33,698 nucleotides of DNA. Source: Actinomycetes bacterium (GTDB lineage Bacteria; Actinomycetota; Acidimicrobiia; IMCC26256; Chersky-534). Made by a program: the position numbers and the translations under genes. The DNA is taken from contig JAODBH010000047.1 in assembly GCA_025463865.1 (NCBI GenBank), positions 1 through 33,698 on the forward strand. The letters run 5' to 3'. Below, piece by piece: positions 15,232 to 23,160 of this stretch. Each line of letters starts with the position of its first letter. The first letter of the stretch is position 1. The notes beneath the pieces were generated by a model. It searched no databases. It saw nothing but the letters and a program-made list of their open reading frames with translations, and had not been told where the DNA came from.

Positions 15232-16106
15232 GAGGAAGGCACACAGACGGTGATCGCGCGCGGTTCCACGCGTATCTTGAGCCGCTTCGACGGCGAGCGG
15301 TCACCGCCGTCGAGCTCGTACAGCGCCTTGTGATCGAGTCGAACGTCGATGTTGCGCCCGCGGGTAGCGTGCACGAGCTTGGACCGCGTGGGCTTCCCGG
15401 TGATCATCCGCGCGATCACCCGGAGCCATTGCACCCGGGTGCTCGCGGTCACCACTCCCACGTCGAGGAGGCCGTCGTCGGGCTGCGCGTCCGCGAACGC
15501 GTGGACGCCTTTGCCGATCTGGCCGACGTTGCCGACGAGCACGCAACTCGCCTTTCCCTTGAACCAGGTGTGGCCGTCGACCCGCACGCGGGTCCCCTGC
15601 GGTGGGGTTCCGACGGCCTTCGCGCCGGTCCACACGTAGGCGGCCTGCCCGATGCGGTCCTTGAGGCCCCGGTCGGCCTCCTTGATCATCCGGGCATCGA
15701 AGCCCGTGCCGGCCATGACCGCGAAATGCTCCCCGTTGACGGTGCCGACGTCGAGTCGGCGCAACGTTCCGTGGAGCGCGACCTCGAGGGCGCCTTCCAG
15801 GTCGGACGGGATCCCCAGGTTCGTGGCGAAGAGATTCGCGGTGCCGGCGGGAAGGATGCCGATGATCGCGTCGGTTCCCGCGAGCACGTCGACGCACTTC
15901 TGGACCATGCCGTCGCCACCCCACACGATCACGCGCTCGGCCCCGAGCTTCAACGCGCGGCGCACGCGCTTCGGTGCCTGTCGACTCTTGTCGACCTCGA
16001 GCCAGATCGGCTCGTCCACCCCTTCCGCGCGCAGCCGTTCGCGAAGCTCACGGAGCCCTCCGCCGAAATCCTTGTTCCGGTGCGCGACGACGGCGACAAG
16101 AGTCAT
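15228..16106 (-). CDS. Diacylglycerol kinase-family lipid kinase (YegS/DgkB type)
   Basis: The 292-residue protein has the DAGK catalytic signature: nucleotide-binding VIVWGGDGMVQKCVDVL with GGDG at 63-66, and GILPAGTANLFATNLGIP at 83-100, then the C-terminal beta-sandwich (GLLDVGVVTASTRVQWLRVI; ALYELDGGD). The GGDG is followed by Met where many members have Thr. It phosphorylates diacylglycerol or a similar lipid alcohol using ATP, producing phosphatidate for re-entry into phospholipid synthesis. ATG at 16106 overlaps the upstream PAP2 stop (ATGA). Kinase and phosphatase in one coupled operon suggest a diacylglycerol/phosphatidate cycle. Confidence 0.93.
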   Translation of the reverse strand: MTLVAVVAHRNKDFGGGLRELRERLRAEGVDEPIWLEVDKSRQAPKRVRRALKLGAERVIVWGGDGMVQKCVDVLAGTDAIIGILPAGTANLFATNLGIPSDLEGALEVALHGTLRRLDVGTVNGEHFAVMAGTGFDARMIKEADRGLKDRIGQAAYVWTGAKAVGTPPQGTRVRVDGHTWFKGKASCVLVGNVGQIGKGVHAFADAQPDDGLLDVGVVTASTRVQWLRVIARMITGKPTRSKLVHATRGRNIDVRLDHKALYELDGGDRSPSKRLKIRVEPRAITVCVPSS

Positions 16107-16879
16107 GCGATGACCTGAGGATCGCGGAAGTCGAGATGCCGCTCGTGCGGAGACCGGCCCCGGTCGTCTTCGGCCGTGGGATCAGGCGACCCGGCCCGCA
16201 CCGCGACCAGCGCAAACCAGATGCACGCGGCGCCGTAAGCGGCGCCGGCGATGACGTCGGTCGGATGGTGCATGCCCCGGTAGACGCGCGAAAGGGCGAC
16301 TCCGACGACCGCGATCACCGCAACGATGTCGGCGAGGACGCGGGCCAGTCGATTCGAGGTGCATTTGTGCACGATGACCGCGATGCCCACGTAGAGCACG
16401 AGTGCTGCCGCGGTGTGCCCCGACGGGAAGCTCGAGGTGGAGGGGGTGGCGTTGAGTCGCGCAACCTGCGGGCGAGGCCGGGCGACGATGAACGTCACCG
16501 AGAGGAACACCGTGATCTCCAGACTCAGCGCGAAGACGAGCACCAAACCCTCTCGGACGTGGTGGCGCAGGACGAGCAGGACGACGACGACCACGGCCAC
16601 GGCGATCACGGGAACGGTGTTGAGCCCGAAGGTGAACGCGCCCGTGATCGTGTTCCATGCGCCTGTCCGCTGACGCACGAACCATTGGTTCACGTGCGCA
16701 TCCCAACGGCCGACGGAGTTGTCGAGCACGTGCGTCAGCAGATAGCCGAGGAGCAACAACACCGGGACCAGCACCACGTAGCCGAGGAGCAAGACTCGCA
16801 ACGAAGCCAGCGGATTCGTGAGCGACCGCTCATGCCCAGGAGACTGACGAGGGCTCGGTGGTGCCGAGGCCCGCTCCAC
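16103..16879 (-). CDS. PAP2-family membrane phosphatase (first gene of minus-strand lipid operon)
   Basis: The protein of about 258 residues is an integral-membrane PAP2 phosphatase with motif 2 FPSGHTAA and motif 3 SRVYRGMHHPTDVIAG intact. Motif 1 ends in RPRP but its usual lysine is replaced by threonine (TFIVARPRP). Family members dephosphorylate phosphatidate, phosphatidylglycerol phosphate or undecaprenyl diphosphate. The GTG at 16879 is preferred because GGGGGGG sits 5 bases upstream; an ATG at 16900 in frame would add seven residues but has no ribosome site. It heads the coupled operon to 13049 and is divergent from a second PAP2 gene 95 bases away. The missing lysine may lower activity or reflect a subfamily. 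Confidence 0.88.
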   Translation of the reverse strand: MERASAPPSPRQSPGHERSLTNPLASLRVLLLGYVVLVPVLLLLGYLLTHVLDNSVGRWDAHVNQWFVRQRTGAWNTITGAFTFGLNTVPVIAVAVVVVVLLVLRHHVREGLVLVFALSLEITVFLSVTFIVARPRPQVARLNATPSTSSFPSGHTAAALVLYVGIAVIVHKCTSNRLARVLADIVAVIAVVGVALSRVYRGMHHPTDVIAGAAYGAACIWFALVAVRAGSPDPTAEDDRGRSPHERHLDFRDPQVIA

Positions 16880-16974
16880 TGGTACCCCCCCAGCGAACAT
16901 GGAGGGCGGTTTACCCGGCGATTCCGGTGGGCAAACGTGACATCGGTGACCGTCGGAACGTGCGGAGGCTTGCA

Positions 16975-17835
16975 GTGCAACCGGTGATCGTCGCGCTCGT
17001 GGCCGGCCTCTTGGGCGGCCTGTTGGTGGGCTGCGCTGCGTATTGCTGGCCCACGCTCGCCGCGCCGAAGGTGGCGCCGGTGACGGTCCTCGAGGAAGGG
17101 CGCAAGCACCCCTCGATCGCTCGGGCCCTGTGGTCGCGCATCGACGCGATCCGGCTCGGCGGCCTCGCTCTCGGGTTCCTGCTGCTCGTCGCCATCTTGG
17201 GCGGCGCGCTGCTCGGTGTCCTCGCCTGGATGATCCGGTCCGATGTGGGGCTCGCGCACTACGACTCGAGCGCCGCGCACTGGGGAGCCCGGCACGCCAC
17301 CAGCGCCTCCACCACCGTTCTTCGCGACCTGAGCCAGCTCGGCGGCACGTGGGGCTCGATCGCCGTCGCGCTCGCGACGGCGGTGGTCGCCAGCCGAAAG
17401 CTGCGTCCGCGCTCGGTCGTGTTGTTCCTCGTCGTGGTCATGGTCGGCGAATCGGTGCTCGTCGCGGTCATCAAGGGGATCGTGGGCCGCGCCCGTCCGA
17501 ACATCGACCGCCTCACCGGATTCTCCGGCGCGTCGTTCCCCTCCGGTCACGCCGCCACCGCGGCAGCCACGTTCGCCGCGATTGCACTGCTGTTGGGCTA
17601 CTCCCAGACGCGGAGCCGACGTGCGGTGATCGCCGGCGTGTGTGCAGCAGTGGCCGTGACCGTCGCGGCGACAAGAGTGCTGCTCGGCGTGCACTGGTTG
17701 ACGGACGTCGTCGCCGGACTCGTGCTCGGGTGGACATGGTTCGCGATCGTCTCGTTCGCGTTCGGCGGCCGGCTCCTTCGTCTTGGTGCACCGATCGAAG
17801 CCGCCCAACGCGTGTTGACGAAGTCGCCGGGTTGA
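16975..17835 (+). CDS. PAP2-family membrane phosphatase (plus-strand lipid module)
   Basis: The 286-residue protein has an N-terminal helix (PVIVALVAGLLGGLLVGCAA), a second helix near residue 70 and a PAP2 domain with all three motifs: KGIVGRARP (Lys-x6-Arg-Pro), FPSGHAAT, and TRVLLGVHWLTDVVAG. It should be a working phosphatase of a lipid phosphate, such as phosphatidate or phosphatidylglycerol phosphate, with the active site outside the membrane. GTG at 16975 has CGGAGG 6 bases upstream; longer forms would overlap the divergent PAP2 gene. Its stop touches the start region of the next gene, a phospholipase-D-like protein, so the two form an operon. It is only distantly like the minus-strand PAP2 protein. 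Confidence 0.9.
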   Translation: MQPVIVALVAGLLGGLLVGCAAYCWPTLAAPKVAPVTVLEEGRKHPSIARALWSRIDAIRLGGLALGFLLLVAILGGALLGVLAWMIRSDVGLAHYDSSAAHWGARHATSASTTVLRDLSQLGGTWGSIAVALATAVVASRKLRPRSVVLFLVVVMVGESVLVAVIKGIVGRARPNIDRLTGFSGASFPSGHAATAAATFAAIALLLGYSQTRSRRAVIAGVCAAVAVTVAATRVLLGVHWLTDVVAGLVLGWTWFAIVSFAFGGRLLRLGAPIEAAQRVLTKSPG

Positions 17836-17840
17836 ACGCG

Positions 17841-19454
17841 ATGTCCGGACCGACCGCAGCGTGCGGGGACTGGTTCCTGACCCGGGACGAGCGCGGCAAC
17901 CCCACCAGTGCGATCGACGCCGGTCGATCCGTGGCGTGGACGGAGGGGAACGCCGTCCGGGTCCACGTTCACGGGGTCGAGTACTTCGGGCGGCTTCTGG
18001 AGGTGTTGGGCAGCTTGGAGCGTGGCGACTCGCTGTACCTCACGGATTGGGAGGGCCAGCGGGACGAACGTCTGGCCGGGCCCGGGACCGAGATCGGGGT
18101 CCTGCTCGAACAGCTCGTGCGGCGGGGCGTCGAGCTTCGCGGGCTCGTCTGGCGTTCCCATCCGCAACGCGCGCGGTTCTCCGAGCAGGACAACGCGGCG
18201 CTCGCCCGCGAGGTCAATGCCGATGGTGGCGAACTGCTGTTGGACGAACGGGTGAAACGCGGCGGAAGCCATCATCAGAAGGTCTTGATCACCCAGCGAG
18301 CCGGCGACCCCGACGGCGCGGTCGCGTTCGAGGGCGGCATCGACCTGTGCCACGGTCGTCGGGACGACGCCCGTCATCACGGCGACGAGCAGGCCGTCGA
18401 GCTCGATCCCCGGTACGGGAGCCGTCCGCCCTGGCACGATGTGCAGCTCGAGGTGGCCGGACCCGCGGTGAACGACCTCCTGACCTCGTTCTGGGAACGA
18501 TGGGACGACCCGACGCCGCTCGACCACCGGAATCCCGTGCGCGTCGCGCTGCGCCGGCTCTCTCGGCAGCCACGCCACGCCAAGCCGCTTCCGTCACCGG
18601 CCGCCAGCCCGGGAGCGAAGGGTCCGCACTGTGTCCAGGTGCTCCGCACCTACCCTTCGAAGCGGCCCCCCTTTCCCTTCGCGCCGGAGGGTGAGCGGAG
18701 CATCGCGCGCGTCTACCTCAAAGCCTTCCGACGCGCCCGGCGCCTCGTCTACATCGAAGACCAGTACTTCTGGTCGGTCGACGCAGCAACGGCCCTGGCT
18801 CGCGCGCTCGCCGAGCACGCTGATCTCCGCGTCGTCGTCGTCGTTCCACGATTCCCGGACCACGACGGGCGCTTCACCGGCCCCGCCAGCATGGAAGCAC
18901 GGGCTCGCGCTCGACGCATCCTCGACAAGGCGGCGCGCGATCGGGTCGCCTTCTACGACCTCGAGAACGACGCCGGTACGCCGATCTACGTGCACGCGAA
19001 GTTGTGCGTCATCGACGACGTCTGGATGACCGTCGGCTCCGACAACATGAACCGCCGCTCGTGGACCCACGACTCCGAGCTCTCGTGCGCGATTCTCGAC
19101 ACCACGATCGACGGCCGCGAGCCGGTCGATCCCGCGGGGCTCGGCGACCGGGCTCGGCGCCTGCCGCGGGACACGCGCCTGCGGGTCTGGCGTGAGCATC
19201 TCGGGCGCACGGAAGGTGACGACGACGACCTCGTCGACCCGTCCGCGGGCTTCGCCGCGTTTGCCCGAGGCGCAGCAGCCCTCGACGCGTGGCACACCGG
19301 TGGGGGCAAGGGGCCAAGGCCTCCGGGCCACGCCCGACCTCATCGTTCCGACGCCGTCGGGCCGGTGACCCGCCAGTGGGCTCGTGTGGTGGTCTCGTCG
19401 ACGTTGGATCCCGACGGCCGCCCGCGGTCACTTCGTCGGTCCGGAGACTTCTGA
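17841..19454 (+). CDS. Phospholipase D-family protein (large, two HKD motifs, first atypical)
   Basis: The 537-residue protein has two PLD half-sites. The first is SHHQKVLITQ with His145 and Lys147, followed by VAFEGGIDLCHGRRDD; the Asp expected seven residues after the His is Gln. The second, HAKLCVID with His385, Lys387 and Asp392, followed by MTVGSDNMNRRSW, is complete. The HHQK...GGIDLCHGRRDD arrangement looks like a recurring actinobacterial PLD subgroup, so the enzyme may still be active. It would hydrolyse or transfer phosphatidyl groups. ATG at 17841 is chosen; a TTG at 17832 would overlap the PAP2 stop (TTGA). No signal peptide or membrane helix is seen, so it acts in the cytoplasm or at the inner face. 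The C-terminal 60 residues are disordered and basic. Confidence 0.88.
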   Translation: MSGPTAACGDWFLTRDERGNPTSAIDAGRSVAWTEGNAVRVHVHGVEYFGRLLEVLGSLERGDSLYLTDWEGQRDERLAGPGTEIGVLLEQLVRRGVELRGLVWRSHPQRARFSEQDNAALAREVNADGGELLLDERVKRGGSHHQKVLITQRAGDPDGAVAFEGGIDLCHGRRDDARHHGDEQAVELDPRYGSRPPWHDVQLEVAGPAVNDLLTSFWERWDDPTPLDHRNPVRVALRRLSRQPRHAKPLPSPAASPGAKGPHCVQVLRTYPSKRPPFPFAPEGERSIARVYLKAFRRARRLVYIEDQYFWSVDAATALARALAEHADLRVVVVVPRFPDHDGRFTGPASMEARARARRILDKAARDRVAFYDLENDAGTPIYVHAKLCVIDDVWMTVGSDNMNRRSWTHDSELSCAILDTTIDGREPVDPAGLGDRARRLPRDTRLRVWREHLGRTEGDDDDLVDPSAGFAAFARGAAALDAWHTGGGKGPRPPGHARPHRSDAVGPVTRQWARVVVSSTLDPDGRPRSLRRSGDF

Positions 19455-19456
19455 AA

Positions 19457-19470
19457 GGCGCGATCGCGCC
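19457..19470. repeat. Perfect 14 bp palindrome GGCGCGATCGCGCC
   Basis: It begins two bases after the PLD stop. Having no unpaired loop, it is a poor terminator unless the central four bases open; it could be a protein site. The 211 bases between 19455 and 19665 hold nothing else I recognise. Confidence 0.4.
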
Positions 19471-19665
19471 ATTGGCCAACGCCGCCCGGAACCGGGTCGG
19501 TGGGTGACGGGCTTTTCAGACGGCGATGAGCGGTTGTACCTCGAGGTCAAGGCGGCCCGGGCCGGGGTAAATGCCCCGCAGGACCAGCCGAAGCGACGGA
19601 CGCGGGTTTCGCCAAATCTCCACTCGGGGTAGGGCGGTGGGCGCATCCAAACGAGGGAGGAAATC

Positions 19666-19746
19666 GTGTACATCGGCGTCGGGGCACTCGTACTCATCCT
19701 GATCGTCATCGTCATCGTGCTCATGCTGCGCAGAAGTGCTGTTTGA
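19666..19746 (+). CDS. 26-residue single-helix membrane micropeptide
   Basis: A GTG at 19666 follows a strong GGGAGG ribosome site with a 5-base spacer and opens a 26-codon frame ending TGA at 19744. The peptide is almost entirely aliphatic: MYIGVGALVLILIVIVIVLM, then LRRSAV, one membrane helix with a short basic cytoplasmic end. Very small hydrophobic proteins of this type are known next to DUF6458-like genes or stress genes in actinobacteria, but I cannot assign a family. The next gene, also a small membrane protein, starts 60 bases later. The ribosome site and the ideal helix make it more than a chance frame. Confidence 0.68.
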   Translation: MYIGVGALVLILIVIVIVLMLRRSAV

Positions 19747-19805
19747 GCTCCGTGACGGTTGGGCACTCTCCGTGGCAATCTGCTCGTGACCTGGAGGTAT
19801 GCACC

Positions 19806-20027
19806 ATGACTACCGGTGTGAGTGCGTTTCTCATCGCGGTTGGCGCCATCCTGGCGTTCGCCGTCACCAAGACCGTGAACGGACTCGATCTGGTGATGGT
19901 GGGGTGGATCCTGATGGGCGTCGGCGCCCTTGGACTCCTGCTCTCCATCCTCTTTTGGAGCTCGTATTCGCCCTACGGTTCGCGCCGACGGGGCGTCGTC
20001 GTCGAGGAACGCGACACGTTGCTCTGA
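19806..20027 (+). CDS. DUF6458-like small membrane protein
   Basis: The 73-residue protein has two membrane helices, MTTGVSAFLIAVGAILAFAV and LVMVGWILMGVGALGLLLSI, separated by the short polar TKTVNGLD, and an Arg-rich tail ending VVVEERDTLL. This is the pattern I know from the actinobacterial DUF6458 family, small proteins of unknown function. ATG at 19806 has GGAGG 8 bases upstream; earlier in-frame starts lack one. It may be co-transcribed with the 26-residue micropeptide and is followed by a strong hairpin terminator. Confidence 0.82.
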   Translation: MTTGVSAFLIAVGAILAFAVTKTVNGLDLVMVGWILMGVGALGLLLSILFWSSYSPYGSRRRGVVVEERDTLL

Positions 20028-20062
20028 GCTGCTGCTCTGAGCTGCATTGTCATCCGTTGTGC

Positions 20063-20091
20063 AGAGGGGCCGGCCAAAGGCCGGTCCCTCT
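20063..20091 (+). terminator. Hairpin terminator after the DUF6458-like gene
   Basis: AGAGGGGCCGGCC and GGCCGGTCCCTCT pair over 13 positions with one G-U and a 3-base AAA loop. It lies 36 bases after the stop. Confidence 0.8.
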
Positions 20092-20150
20092 GACGCGTGT
20101 ATTCATGTGCGCCGGTTTCCGATGCAGCCCGACGAGTGGGGGCGGCGAAC

Positions 20151-20156
20151 GATAAT
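20151..20156 (+). promoter_or_regulatory. Possible -10 element of the aldehyde dehydrogenase gene
   Basis: GATAAT matches five of six consensus bases and lies 53 bases before the ATG at 20210. No clear -35 is seen at the expected distance. Confidence 0.35.
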
Positions 20157-20209
20157 GTCGCCGCCTCTCGGAGAACGCAGCCCGAGTATGGGTTCGGGAA
20201 GGACCGCAC

Positions 20210-21706
20210 ATGACCATCACCAACGCAGCGACGACACCGGTGCAGCACGGTGACCGGTTCTTCATCGGCGGCGAATGGGTCAAGCCGTCTTCCCAGGCGA
20301 TGTTCGACGTCATCGACTCCAACTCCGAAGAGGTCTACTACCGGGTTGCGGAGGCCGCGCCCGACGACATGAAGCGTGCGGTGGGTGCCGCGCGCCAGGC
20401 CTTCGACGATGGCCCGTGGCCCCGTATGACCCACGCGGAGCGCGCCGACCGGCTGCGCGCGCTCGCCGCGGTGCTGGCGGAGCGCGGCGAGGTGCTGGGG
20501 CAGATCTGGTCGCGCGAGTCGGGGGTGCTGTACTCGCTCACCCAGCACGCAGGCCGCATCGCCTCGGGCACGCTCGGGTCGTACGCGGCGCTGGCAGACA
20601 CGTTCCCGTTCGAGGAGGAGCGCGCGCCCACAGGCGGCGGCGCGTTCGGTCTCCTCGTCCGCGAGCCGGTCGGCGTGGTCGGTGCGATCATTCCGTGGAA
20701 CGCGCCGGTGTCGCTCATCTGCCACAAGATCGGGCCCGCGCTCCTCGCCGGGTGCACCGTCGTGCTCAAGTCCTCGCCGGAGGCTCCGGGCGCGGGCTAC
20801 GTGTTTGCCGAGGCCGCCGAGCAGATCGGGCTCCCGGCCGGCGTCCTCAACGTCGTGACCGCGGATCGGGAGGTCTCGGAGCTGCTGGTAACCGATCCCC
20901 GCGTCGACAAGATCACCTTCACCGGATCGACCGCGGCCGGCCGGCGGATCGCCTCGCTCTGCGGCGAGCGCATTGCCCGCTGCACGCTCGAGCTCGGCGG
21001 AAAGTCGGCGGCCGTCATCCTCGACGACATCGACCTCGGGACCGCAGCCACGACGCTCGCTCGGGCCGAGTGCGCGATCAACGGACAGGTGTGCTCCTCG
21101 CTCACCCGCGTCATCGTGACCCGCAGTCGCCACGACGAGCTGGTCGAGGCGCTCGCCGCGAGCTTCGGGCAGAAGCGCGTCGGTGACCCCTTCGACGCGC
21201 AGTCGGAGCTCGGCCCGCTCGTGTCACTGCGCCAGCGCGACCGGGTCCTCGGCTACATCGCCAAGGGCGTCGACGAGGGCGCGACGCTGGCGACGGGCGG
21301 CGGTCGACCTGCGGACCTCGAGCGCGGCTACTACGTCGAGCCGACCGTCTTCGGCAACGTCGACAATGGTTCGACGATCGGTCGCGAGGAGATCTTCGGA
21401 CCGGTCCTCACCGTCATCGCGGCGAACGACGAAGAGGACGCGGTGCGGATCGCGAACGACACCATCTACGGCCTCAACGCGTCGGTCTTCACCGACGACG
21501 TCGACCGCGCCCGGGCCGTGGCCGGTCAATTGCGGTCGGGCACCGTCGGCCACAACAACTTCCGTACCGACTTCGGGATGGCCTTCGGCGGGTTCAAGCA
21601 GTCGGGCATCGGCCGTGAGGGCGGCGTGGAGGGCCTGCTCCCGTTCCTCGAGACCAAGACCGTGATCCTCGAAGGCACGCCCGTGGCCTACGCGCCACCG
21701 TCGTAG
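20210..21706 (+). CDS. NAD(P)-dependent aldehyde dehydrogenase
   Basis: The 498-residue length is standard for the superfamily. Signatures in order are GVVGAIIPWNAPV (cofactor-binding strand with the catalytic-site Asn), FTGSTAAGRRIASL (NAD loop), LELGGKSAAVI with general base Glu261, NGQVCSSLTRVIV with nucleophile Cys295 (34 residues later, the usual spacing), and EEIFGPVLTVI. It oxidises an aldehyde to the acid in the cytoplasm. The start ATG has GGAAGGA 6 bases upstream. It stands alone between two hairpin terminators, so it is probably monocistronic. The sequence resembles the betaine/aromatic/steroid-type dehydrogenases of actinobacterial catabolism; the substrate is not readable. Confidence 0.96.
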   Translation: MTITNAATTPVQHGDRFFIGGEWVKPSSQAMFDVIDSNSEEVYYRVAEAAPDDMKRAVGAARQAFDDGPWPRMTHAERADRLRALAAVLAERGEVLGQIWSRESGVLYSLTQHAGRIASGTLGSYAALADTFPFEEERAPTGGGAFGLLVREPVGVVGAIIPWNAPVSLICHKIGPALLAGCTVVLKSSPEAPGAGYVFAEAAEQIGLPAGVLNVVTADREVSELLVTDPRVDKITFTGSTAAGRRIASLCGERIARCTLELGGKSAAVILDDIDLGTAATTLARAECAINGQVCSSLTRVIVTRSRHDELVEALAASFGQKRVGDPFDAQSELGPLVSLRQRDRVLGYIAKGVDEGATLATGGGRPADLERGYYVEPTVFGNVDNGSTIGREEIFGPVLTVIAANDEEDAVRIANDTIYGLNASVFTDDVDRARAVAGQLRSGTVGHNNFRTDFGMAFGGFKQSGIGREGGVEGLLPFLETKTVILEGTPVAYAPPS

Positions 21707-21745
21707 GTTCGATTCGTCGTTCAGACCACCGACTGCACCAGGTGA

Positions 21746-21771
21746 GAGGCCCCTCCCGAGTGGGGGGCCTC
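21746..21771. terminator. Hairpin terminator between aldehyde dehydrogenase and HxlR gene
   Basis: GAGGCCCCTC pairs with GGGGGGCCTC (10 bp with one G-U) around a 6-base loop, between convergent genes. The 184 bases from here to the HxlR stop at 21956 show nothing more. Confidence 0.7.
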
Positions 21772-21955
21772 CTGCTGACCGGGTGCGAGCCGATTCGGCG
21801 GCGCCGGGCGACGCAACGCAGGATTGCGATTCGCGATCTTTGCGATCAGTGTGCTCACCTCGACCTCGACCGGCATCGCCCGCATCGTCGTGTTCTGCAC
21901 CCCGGATCTGTTCGCCGGATTCGGGCTCCCGCTCACTCGTGGCGGTGCCGACGAC

Positions 21956-22621
21956 TCATGACTTGTGGGTGGCGGCGACGATCGACGCGACGGGTGATTG
22001 CTGGAACGCGTCGATGAACGATCGAACGGACGCTCTCGAGCCGGTGAGCTCGAGCCCACCACTGCGGTGCGCTTCTGCGAGCGGGACGTGACCGAGGTAG
22101 GTGCGATACAGCGTCGACCGGTCCGTGCGCACGCTGACGTCGATGTCGAATCGTGGATCGGCCAGGCACAGTGATGCGTCGCGTTCGACGACGATCCAGT
22201 AGCGCTTGGGGTGATCGGTGAAGGTGACCGCGATCGTGAACCGGGGTCCGGCGAGCTTGCCCGGGTCGAGGCGGCGGTGCAGCCACCACAGCAACAGGTC
22301 GGGGTCGAGCTCTTCGGGCTCGGGCTCGCCGAAGGTCCACCGCGCACCCCAGGTTGCGAGACCGAAGACGACCGCTTCGAGGTCGCGGCCCGCGGACGTG
22401 AGCCGGTAGCTGCCGTCCGCATCCTGCGCGACGATGTCCGCCCGTTTGAGCTGCTGGAGCCGTCGGCTGAGCAACGCGCGCGACAGCCCCGGATTACCGC
22501 TGATGAGCTCGTTGAACCGGGTCGTACCCGTCAGCAGGTCGCGAACGATGTGGATCGTCCAGCGGTCGCCGAGAAGCTCCGCCGATCGGGAGATCGGGCA
22601 GTACTGGCCGTAGGTCTTCAC
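21956..22621 (-). CDS. HxlR-type winged-helix regulator with C-terminal SCP2-like domain
   Basis: The 221-residue protein starts with an HxlR winged helix (MKTYGQYCPISRSAELLGDR with the family's Cys8, then IHIVRDLLTGTTRFNELISG and LSRALLSRRLQQLKRADIV). HxlR proteins are usually about 110-130 residues; the extra C-terminal half (FTIAVTFTDHPKRYWIVVER and ASLCLADPRFDIDVSVRTD) resembles a sterol-carrier (SCP2-like) domain and could sense a hydrophobic ligand. GTG at 22621 has GGGAGGG upstream. It is divergent from the cupin/TIGR03086 pair with a 108-base gap, so it probably regulates them. DNA-binding role is confident; ligand is unknown. Confidence 0.87.
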   Translation of the reverse strand: MKTYGQYCPISRSAELLGDRWTIHIVRDLLTGTTRFNELISGNPGLSRALLSRRLQQLKRADIVAQDADGSYRLTSAGRDLEAVVFGLATWGARWTFGEPEPEELDPDLLLWWLHRRLDPGKLAGPRFTIAVTFTDHPKRYWIVVERDASLCLADPRFDIDVSVRTDRSTLYRTYLGHVPLAEAHRSGGLELTGSRASVRSFIDAFQQSPVASIVAATHKS

Positions 22622-22729
22622 GGGGCCACCCTCCCACGGTTCAGTATTGGAACTGGACCCCTCGCCCGCCGAGGTCTTGGCTGAGCATCACACACGGAGC
22701 GTCACCCCGCTGACCGAACCGAGGGCCCG

Positions 22730-23116
22730 ATGCGCATCACCAAGAACGACATCCCGACCAAGATCGACGTGCCCGGTGCAGTCGCTCGCCAGGCGATCAA
22801 TTTCGGCGAGGCGTCGGACTACGGCTCGCTGGCCGCCGAGTACTTCTCCCTCGGAGCGGGCACGGACATCGCGCCGCTGTTGCAAGGTCTGGACGACGAC
22901 GCCTGTCAGGCGCCCCACTGGGGATTCATGAGGTCGGGCGAGGTCGTGATCACCTACACCGACGGTCAGGAGGAGACCTGCTCCACCGACGACCTCTTCT
23001 ACTGGCCGCCCGGACACAGCGTTCGCGTCGTTCAGGACGCCGAGGTCATCCTCTTCAGCCCGCAAGTCGAACACGCCGAGGTCCTGCACCACATGCTCGC
23101 GAACCTGGCCGGCTGA
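22730..23116 (+). CDS. Cupin-like small protein
   Basis: The 128-residue protein has a cupin-type beta-barrel pattern: HWGFMRSGEVVITYTDGQEE (motif 1 region, with one His and a Glu) and DLFYWPPGHSVRVVQDAEVI (motif 2 region, PPGH). Only two of the usual metal-ligand histidines are evident, so metal binding is uncertain. Cupins of this size act as isomerases, dioxygenases or binding proteins. ATG at 22730 has CGAGGG 5 bases upstream. It precedes the TIGR03086 gene by 44 bases on the same strand and is divergent from an HxlR regulator; the pair likely forms one small detoxification or catabolic operon. Function not assigned. Confidence 0.82.
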   Translation: MRITKNDIPTKIDVPGAVARQAINFGEASDYGSLAAEYFSLGAGTDIAPLLQGLDDDACQAPHWGFMRSGEVVITYTDGQEETCSTDDLFYWPPGHSVRVVQDAEVILFSPQVEHAEVLHHMLANLAG

Positions 23117-23160
23117 CCCGGTGCCGGGCGGAACCCTGAGCCGACGACCGAGGAGGGCGT

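Noticed and set aside
13049-19454. Simple inverted duplication of a PAP2-PLD pair
   Set aside because: The two PAP2 proteins and the two PLD proteins differ in length, motif details and flanking sequence, so a recent duplication is not supported.
21707-21742. tRNA 3' half suggested by a GGTTCGATTC stretch and a following ACCA
   Set aside because: No acceptor, D or anticodon arm can be folded; the upstream bases are the end of the aldehyde dehydrogenase gene.
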